From Cytidiella melzeri (taxonomy: Eukaryota; Basidiomycota; Agaricomycetes; Polyporales; Irpicaceae), in NCBI GenBank assembly GCA_022592445.1, contig JABYQR010000536.1, positions 1 to 22,287 of the forward strand: DNA of 22,287 nucleotides. The letters are read 5' to 3'. Shown in pieces: positions 7,900 through 14,281 of the stretch (position 1 is the stretch's first letter; every line of letters begins with the position of its first letter). The position numbers and the translations under genes were made by a program. The notes under the pieces are model-generated. The model was not told the origin of the DNA and ran no database searches. It saw only the letters and a list, made by a program, of their open reading frames with translations.

Positions 7900-8650
7900 G
7901 AGGTCTCTGCCTGGGAAGCAGTCTACGCCACTCCTATCGCAAAACGTCTAAACACCGCCACTCCCAGTACAAACCTCACTACACCGACGTCTTCAACCTC
8001 ATCAGCCTGTGCCCTTTCGACACGGTCGCCAGTCCAGCCATACCCCTCTCTCTCCTCAGACACTGCGGCACTCACACTACGAGCAATGGTCTTTCATTAG
8101 AGAAATGAACACCACTACGAGGTACTCAAGTCAGACGAGACATGCAGGTTGGGTTGAGTATGTGCACACGCTGCGTAGAGCCTCAGCGAGTGTTTGTTTC
8201 AAGTCCGTGAGAGCCTCCACATCAGGAAACAATGCAAAGGCTACCCGAGCTCCCAGCTGCTACAGAGGGCTCCGGAGAGCTCCGTAGCTTCCGGAGACTT
8301 TGTTTTGTTTCCTGATGCATGTTGTCCTAGTATGTTACTCAACTTGCTTTTCCCAAAGCACGGTTCTCTGCATTCGCTACTTCCTCAGTCATGCGAGGCT
8401 CGTCTTAATTTGTCCACCTCAGCGTCAATGTCCCCTCTCCTTGCTGCGTTCAGCATATCTCCCCAACTCACACTCCCACCTGCCGGCAGCCCCCCACGTC
8501 GTACATTTTTAAGCAGGTCTGAAACTCCAGTGATCTTTTCAACTATTATTCGGGATGGTGACTGTAAGGCTTACACACGTAATTCTCATGTGCACACGTC
8601 TAATCTGACATATTGCACATTCAGCGTTACCAACCATCTTCACTGTGCAG
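7900..8650 (+). pseudogene. Decayed plus-strand coding sequence, unrecognised
   Basis: Protein-like pieces in more than one frame: HSYRKTSKHRHSQYKPHYTD, VFNLISLCPFDTVASPAIPL and SLLRHCGTHTTSNGLSLEK near 7920-8110, then in another frame LFQVRESLHIRKQCKGYPSS around 8190-8250. The rest (8300-8640) is C/T-rich with a long Ser/Leu/Pro frame (8194-8667) that may be chance. No minus-strand frame of note was seen. It lies directly upstream of the kinase-like pseudogene but shows no kinase motif. Confidence 0.35.
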
Positions 8651-8654
8651 AGCC

Positions 8655-10080
8655 CAGACGTAGTTGACGAGCTTTGTCAACTTATGGTGACGGGTGCAGT
8701 CTGTTTCTCGGAGGTCTCAAGACATAGAGAGATTTGCAAAGCTCGCAGAGGGCTTCAAGTTGACTCTCCTCGCTACCATGTGATATAGCTTCGAGATGAC
8801 AGCCCGCATCCCATACCCCGTCGCGGACCCCAACTCAAAGCTCTACGCCCTCCCTAGTGTAGTGGCCACGATGTGTTTTCTCCGCCACTTTGGGAAGTTT
8901 GTTACCTTCTACAACTATTTGCCTTCTTCGGACAACGCTGCGAAGACGGGACAATATCTTACACAGCTTATGAGAGGTACTTAGCTCAGCAACGGAGTCT
9001 GAAGCACCTAATTTTGCTCTGGTCTTGCGTCACCTTGTTCAGCTTGAGTCTCCCTTGATGTCCGTTCTGTTCCACGCTGGTAGAAGCCTCTATCATACCA
9101 GCGACCTGGAGAAGCTGCCAAGGATGGGTGTGTTACTTGTCGACGAGCACTTCTGGGTTGTATACTGTACGGAAGGAGGTCACAGCTTAACTTGGTCAGG
9201 GGGGGGGGCTTGTACACAAGTCCCTTTTCTTTCGTCAAATTCTTGGAACTAATTGAAAGCATAGAGAAAACACCGAGTCAACACTCGTAGCAGCAGTTTG
9301 AAAGGAACTAGCGCATCTGGAACAGTTCGGTTGACCACTATTACGGAAAGAAAACAGGTCTACAATTATAAAGAGTAGACATCGCGTGACGACATTGAGC
9401 ATCTCAAATGCTACGCTGCCATTGCAACGTCCCTTGTCCCCAAGCACTCAGCCCTTCGTTGTTTCCATGTCCGCCATCCCGATCTGCAGTCAAGCAACGT
9501 CATTGTGCCAAAGTTGTTGGACCAATACAGTTGGAAGTCTCAGGTCTGCTCAACTGCGCACATGCCTCGGTACTCTCCTCGTTCATTTTCACGGTTCTCT
9601 GGCTCTCATCCTATCCTCACTCTCAGTGAACACGATCAAACCAGAGACATGCAATAGGACTCTACCACCAATGTCCTGTTCACTATGTCGAGAATTTGGA
9701 GAACTCCATACGCTGTCTGATTCCATATCCATGTCTATCTGTTGTGCTCTCCATGACCTCGGTGCTCCATGGGAGGGCGAAACTCACATGGTGAAATTTT
9801 GAGGTATGGCATTGGAGATATGGGAGAGACGTACGGGTGAAGGTTTGCCGTGTCCGGCCGTATCAGAACATGAGGATTTAATCGACATGAAGGAGCTGAG
9901 CGCGACGAGGATGATTGTTGTCGAGACGGAGACCTGTGTGTCGTCCCCTGAGCATTACGCAATGGCCGTGTCCTGAGCTGAGCTATTAATGATGAGAGTA
10001 TTCACAGAGATACCAGAGGAAGTCTTTGCTCAGGCTGAGGCAGTTTGGCTCTTGGTTGATACAGCCAAAAATGTATTTAG
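8655..10080 (+). pseudogene. Aminoglycoside-phosphotransferase (APH)-like kinase, multiply broken
   Basis: Expanded fungal family related to AIM9 and choline/APH kinases, which phosphorylate small molecules; substrates are mostly unknown. Tracts in family order: DELCQLM (about 8666); GFKLTLLATM, TGA, then TARIPYPVADPNSKLYALPS, VVATMCFLRHFG and YLPSSDNAAKTG (N lobe, to about 8970); LRHLVQLESPLMSVLFHAGR, SLYHTSDLEKLP and VLLVDEHF (9020-9160); ELAHLEQFG, TGA, PLLRKE (9305); HLKCYAAIATSLVPKHSALR then VRHPDLQSSNVIV, the APH catalytic HxDxxxxN motif, here HPDLQSSN (about 9475); and EFGELHTL, APWEGETHMVKF, TGA, EIWERRTGEGLPCPAV, SPEHYAMAVS, TGA (to about 10080). At least four frame changes and TGA codons at 8781, 9332, 9800 and 9974 rule out function. 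A G10 run lies at 9199-9208. Confidence 0.8.
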
Positions 10081-10082
10081 TG

Positions 10083-10640
10083 TTGTGATACACCCGTCGA
10101 GTTGTTCAAATCCTGTGGATGGAAAAAACGTTGTGCACGAGACAAATTTGCAGACACCACCGTGTTGAATATTCTGCGTGTTCTCTCCTGTCACGGTTCT
10201 GACGCACTTCTCGGTGTCTGTATACTACTACTTTTCCGTCCATCATCATCTCTCGATGCTTCCGTCTCCTGTACAACTAGCTACTCACGGACATATATAT
10301 ATGGACTGGCCATTGTACCATGTACCCTCAGAGTTTGACCTTTACTCTGAGGTGTAAGTCTGTTCTCTATCTTTGTAGTTGTATTGTACTCACTCTTGTA
10401 AAGTATTGACACTTTGTGTCATTAGGTGAATATACAGAGTTTGACCTTTACTCTGAGGTTATTGACACTTTGTGTCATTAGGTCGAGTACGCGCACTCCG
10501 CTAGGTACATCAGAGCCGGCACTCGCGAGCGCCCTGCGTACGGAAGTTTCTCGTGAGGACTTCTTGACACTGGCCGTCGTCTCACTTCTTTGACAGCACA
10601 TTCATGGTTGTACACTCTAGACTACTCAGAGGTGTAAAGC
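10083..10640. other. Stretch without a gene I can name
   Basis: Apart from the hairpin duplication at 10326-10483 I see only short open frames. A plus-strand tract (about 10515-10590: LASALRTEVSREDFLTLAV) and a minus-strand tract (about 10500-10555: HEKLPYAGRSRVPALMYLAE) overlap, and at most one can be real. Confidence 0.35.
10326..10483. repeat. Duplicated pair of short hairpin-forming motifs
   Basis: Motif a (10326-10353) is CCTCAGAGT-TTGACCTTT-ACTCTGAGG, a 9-bp stem with 9-nt loop. Motif b (10404-10427) is TATTGACACTTTGTGTCATT, with a TGACAC/GTGTCA palindrome. Both recur as a' (10435-10459, stem slightly shorter) and b' (10460-10483), with the 50-bp spacer between a and b removed. No function is evident. 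Confidence 0.8.
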
Positions 10641-10937
10641 CAGGATCAAAGAGCACGCTGTGGCATGACCGGATGTTCTATGATGCAACGATGCTGCGTC
10701 TGAAGCTTTTTGAAAGTACAGATACCCTGTATATCGACAAGTACTGATCAGTGTCTGACAACGATGCAACGTTGGTGAGAGTTGCGTACCTCCCTAAATC
10801 TCATTGCTGCCCTCTCCACTGAGCACCATCTTGACACCCATAGCCTTCATTTTCCTACTCAACATGTACATTGCAGTGCTCGCACAAACAGTTGTCACGT
10901 CGTACGTCTCTAGATGGTAGATGACATCTGGGTTACC
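10640..10937 (-). pseudogene. Asparagine synthetase (glutamine-hydrolysing) fragment
   Basis: The enzyme makes asparagine from aspartate, ATP and glutamine in the cytosol. Only part of the C-terminal synthase domain is present. Exon (10937-10790) reads [40 protein letters not shown] and SNEI, which matches the conserved family block around SGEGSDEIFGGY. Asp is replaced by Asn, and a TAG stands where Phe is expected. An intron at 10727-10789 (GTACGC...ACAG) follows in the right phase, and the next exon continues GGYLYFQKASDAASLHH before similarity fades near 10640. Upstream of 10937 (to about 11100) I find no further family sequence. It is a short relic between the kinase and BTB pseudogenes, in opposite orientation to both. 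Confidence 0.82.
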
Positions 10938-11101
10938 CTGATGTCATTTGCCTCGCCTTTTCGCTTTTATCACTCCTGTCTCACCATCATTGTTCGCCAT
11001 CCTTGCCGCTTCCGCTTGAAATGTTTCGTTCGCAGAGACTTCCCTCATATATACAAAACATTCCTACTCCCTACCCCTAATGCAATAGTATTACCTTTTG
11101 T

Positions 11102-11700
11102 TTGCTAGTAGCTCAGTCAAACCTCTCCAACCGCTCTTTGAAGACTCATGAATCTGCTCCACTTGAGCATGAGCTCAAAACACCTAACACTCCTCCTGTC
11201 AGTTTCAGTGACTTGCCCTCGACCCACTCGGAATCGAAGCTCACTGCAGAAGATGTTGCCGTTGATCACTTCTCTTCTTGTGCCTGCAGTCCAGCAGTGA
11301 CTAGCCTCACTATGGACACCTCGCCCTCTCTTTGATTGGCACTGAGCTCCTTCAGTCACATTCAAACTGCTTCTTCCAAGCGGAGGCACAGTCAATTCTA
11401 CCTCACTGATACCTTAGTCGTCGTTGAAGTATGTTTTTGTGGCATAATGATTGAATGTGTGACTGATTGAATACAGCTTCCAGGTATATGGCTGTCTCTT
11501 CTGGATACACCGTTCTTTCCTTGAACACGAGTCGGCTCATTTTTGAGAAATATTCTCTCAAGACTCCTCCCTCGGCATACACAACGAGAACGCGATCTGA
11601 TTGTCAAATATCTGTATAAATGAGTTTGATCGCCTGCTCCAGTTCTTGTACACCGGGTGAGCCTGTTGCCCCTCTAGTTTTCTGAATCACCCTCAAACCT
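11102..11700 (+). pseudogene. BTB/POZ-domain protein, broken by stops
   Basis: BTB domains mediate protein-protein contacts, and the family is large in Agaricomycetes. Exon 1 (ATG at 11102 to 11428) has a Ser/Thr/Pro-rich leader and then SSKRRHSQFYLTDTLVVVE, the usual start of the domain. An intron at 11429-11483 (GTATGT...CCAG, 55 nt) is in phase 0. Exon 2 continues VYGCLFWIHRSFLEHESAHF, EIFSQDSSLGIHNENAI and INEFDRLLQFLYTG, the expected BTB order. The frame needs no indel but holds four TGA codons, at 11333, 11544, 11598 and 11658. Arg is plausible at each as the original residue (CGA to TGA). Similarity fades after about 11670. Confidence 0.78.
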
Positions 11701-11835
11701 CTCAAGTCTAGTGTCCACTCACAAGATCGCTACGCTTGGGAGAATTGGCTAGACCTCCTAGCGGCAGCAGACGCACTTTAGTGTCTGAATATTCGGCAAT
11801 GACCCATACGCAAACTTTGTTGCAGTCACCAGTCT

Positions 11836-12960
11836 ATGTACACTTACTTATCAAGAGGTTCATCATACCAGGGTACTCTTATTGCTCAAGATTTCTCAGA
11901 TAAACACATGACTAGGGGATTGTCTAGATATTTGAGACAGGAGTTCCGAGAGTTAGCATTACTAGATGAGATTACAAGATTGTGTTTCAAAAGAAAATTA
12001 CCCAAGGGTGTTTGTATTCATAAACAGTGTAGACAGGAAGTAACTGAACGTCAGGAAAGTTCCACCCAGCCATGTAAACGGCAGAAAACAAATATCAATG
12101 ACCGTATACCTGTACTCAATGGCCCTATGGGTTTTGTATGGAATGGTCAAACATATAGCTGTGCGTTTGATAGTCTGTTCACTATTATATTAAGCATTAT
12201 GAGGTATACACCAGAAGAATGGTGTAAATTGACACCAACAACAAATGAATATTTGAAAATATTTTGTGGCATGTTTGAAGGTGTAGATCTTGACTCAAAT
12301 AATATAGATAAAGCTTGAGACCGTATACAGCTTGCATTTCATTGTAAAGATCCATGTATGTTCTCAATCAGTACAACAGGCAATAATGTTAGAGAATTAT
12401 ATGAATTTCTACTCAAACCTGGTGTTAGCCATATTGTCAAAACTGTGTACTGCATTGTATGTTGAAATGAAAATTCTTCTAGCTTATTTTCCAACTCTCT
12501 GATGTGGCGATGTACAAAGTCTGCATGGAGAAATAAAGCAAAACGAGCAGGAACATGTAATGCTCAAATTACGTCTGCATGGATAACAGCTCTATTGAGA
12601 ACAAAGTCTAGAAAGAAATGCAGTGACTGTCACAGCGTAATGGAGAATATATACAAATTTGATCATGCACCACTGTTCATTGCAATGTGTATATAGGAAG
12701 ATCTGGTTGTCAGGTTTCAACATGTTATTAACGTTAGTGGATACAATTACAAACTGCCTGGCATCATTTACTATGGAAATAATCACTATACATCTTGTAT
12801 GGTCAGTGATAACGGAGATCTGTGGTTCTACAATGGTATAAGTACAGTTAGACATACTGAATATGATGGAAACATGAATGGTGTAAACTGCACCATGTTG
12901 GCAACAGCAAAACACAGTCGGACCAGTACTATAGCAATTTGCACATCTTGTGATGTTTAA
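11836..12960 (+). pseudogene. USP-like (peptidase C19-type) cysteine protease in repeat DNA
   Basis: One frame runs from ATG 11836 to TAA 12958 (374 codons), interrupted only by TGA 12316, TGA 12463 and TAG 12694. It has the layout of a ubiquitin-specific protease core: a Cys box, WNGQTYSCAFDSLFTI, with candidate nucleophile Cys109; two CxxC pairs that would form the zinc-binding fingers (CIVC, 206-209, and CSDC, 262-265); and a His box, GIIYYGNNHYTSCMVSDNGD, with candidate His317, followed by LWFYNGI, where the Asn could be the third catalytic residue. The N-terminal 100 residues are basic (CFKRKLPKG, PCKRQKTN). It is shorter than most cellular USPs. A second, inverted fragment lies at 1-433, so the gene is part of a repeat family, probably a DNA transposon; I see no transposase. 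Activity or deubiquitination is inference. The DNA is AT-rich, unlike the block upstream. Confidence 0.7.
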
Positions 12961-12984
12961 GATACCTGCGCAATAATGACATCT

Positions 12985-13078
12985 AATTTATTAATATCTA
13001 TGATATTGTGAGAAATGTATAACCTGCATGATATTGAATTCTGATTTATTGATATTTATGATATTGTGAGAAATGTAT
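12985..13078 (+). repeat. 36-bp tandem duplication after the peptidase frame
   Basis: 12985-13020 and 13043-13078 share TTTATTRATATYTATGATAT followed by TGTGAGAAATGTAT, separated by 22 bp. It lies between the peptidase stop and the 52-bp repeat, where a subterminal region of a transposon would be expected. Confidence 0.85.
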
Positions 13079-13079
13079 C

Positions 13080-13131
13080 AAGTCTTCAGGAATCGTACTT
13101 GCCGCTTGCCGGCCCTGCTAACGCTAGTTCA
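13080..13131 (-). repeat. 52-bp repeat, right copy (inverted relative to 429-480)
   Basis: On the plus strand it contains TTCAGGAATCGTACTTGCCG and CTTGCCGGCCCTGCTAACGC, then TAGTTCA. It lies 120 bp after the peptidase stop, in the same orientation relative to the peptidase as the left copy, but on the other side of it. Confidence 0.75.
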
Positions 13132-13350
13132 GAGTAGGTTGATTATCAGTGATTCAAGGTCTGATTATATGGTGATTTTTCATGTGATCATTCTTCTTAA
13201 TCAGACTATTAATCAGAGTGCACTCTGAACACCCCATCAGAACATTGATAATTCTGGCTGATTTCCCAACACAACAATAAGTGATTCATGTATAACCTAA
13301 AAAAATGGGCCAATTACTTGGGTGGCAAGCTACCTCAAGCAGTATATCTC

Positions 13351-14045
13351 TGTAACAGTAATGCTACACTCACCAGATAAGTTGGTTAACTTGAGGGGGA
13401 TGTGGTGAGATAGAGAGTAAGAGTGGTGGTGAGCGAAGTACTGGTGGGTACTGAGTAGTCCTGGTTCAACAGAGTGGATAAGACTGAGGGGATATGCCCT
13501 CAGGAGTACCTCTATATATACATGAAGGGGAGGACCCCAGGTACTACCCTAAGACCCCTAATACCTACATGAGTAAGCGAAGTAATCTACCTTACTAAGC
13601 ATGCCCTATGCCCTAGTGGTGCCACTTCAATAATCAACCAATAGCAATTGTCCCCATGACCTGACCCCATGACCCAGCTCCAAGGCTAGACTTGTTCTAG
13701 CTTGTTCTAAGACAAGGCTAGACTTTTCCAGAAGGTTCTAAGAACTATGACATCATAGTTCCAGCATGTTCCACAAGGTTCCAGAGAGTTCTATCATGTG
13801 ATACATAGATAAGGAAAGGAGCGCATCAGCCCATCAGAGACAGGAGGCGCATCAGCACATCAATTGATAGGCACTGAGAATAAGCGCCGGAATAAGTGCC
13901 AGATAAGTGCTGGATAAGTGCTGGATAAGTGCCTAAATAGATGCCAAATAAGCGCTGGATAAGCGCTTGACAAGTGCTTAAATATTCCCAATAATACCGT
14001 TGCCTGGTAAGGCAAGTCTTGTAGAAACATTGAAAATCTGTGACA
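13351..14045 (-). repeat. 3' LTR of element A
   Basis: On the minus strand it starts TGTCACAG directly after a polypurine tract and ends CTGTTACA, near-perfect 8-bp inverted termini of the TG...CA type; length 695 bp. A TATA-like TATATATAG (minus strand) lies near 13508-13516. The part at 13881-13979 carries about nine short repeats of the form GATAAGTGCTG, and 13680-13790 has repeated GGTTCTA/GTTCCA motifs. The flanking 5 bp at 13346-13350 (ATCTC) should recur beyond the 5' LTR, which is outside the window. Confidence 0.88.
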
Positions 14046-14281
14046 TTACCCCCCCTTCTTGCTTTGAACTCCGTGCAAAGAGTTTTGAACAAACACCTTG
14101 GTCATTGAGTCCACTTTTTCACCATTGTCAAGAGGGTGCCTAAGCAGTTCCGAGTGACTCTAGCGGCTTCTACCAACGCCCCTGACGGGGTTCACACCTT
14201 ATTGGCTGATGGTAGTCTAGTTCGTACCCTCCTCAGTTGCGTCATTGGATTGTGGATGATCCTTGGTGTGTTGTTTGTAAC
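14046..14281 (-). other. Polypurine tract and 3' untranslated part of element A
   Basis: The minus strand has AAGAAGGGGGGGTAA ending at the LTR start (14046-14060), the expected primer site for plus-strand DNA synthesis. The remaining ~220 bp up to the pol stop hold no open frame of note. Confidence 0.8.

Noticed and set aside
8194..8667. 157-codon plus-strand frame as an intact small gene
   Set aside because: Low-complexity Ser/Leu/Pro sequence in C/T-rich DNA, overlapping other frames with equally protein-like pieces. It was kept only as part of a decayed region.
10604..10747. A 47-codon plus-strand frame (MVVHSRLLRGVKPGSKST...)
   Set aside because: It lies antisense to the asparagine synthetase relic and its intron, whose family match is clear.
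11836..12960. The stop codons in the USP-like frame as proof of RIP (repeat-induced C-to-T mutation)
   Set aside because: TAA, TAG and TGA can all come from one C-to-T change, so stops alone do not show the process. Only the strong TGA bias in the separate 6-11.7 kb block seemed informative.
429..13131. The 52-bp repeats as LTRs or solo LTRs
   Set aside because: They are far too short, inverted to each other, and lack TG...CA ends.
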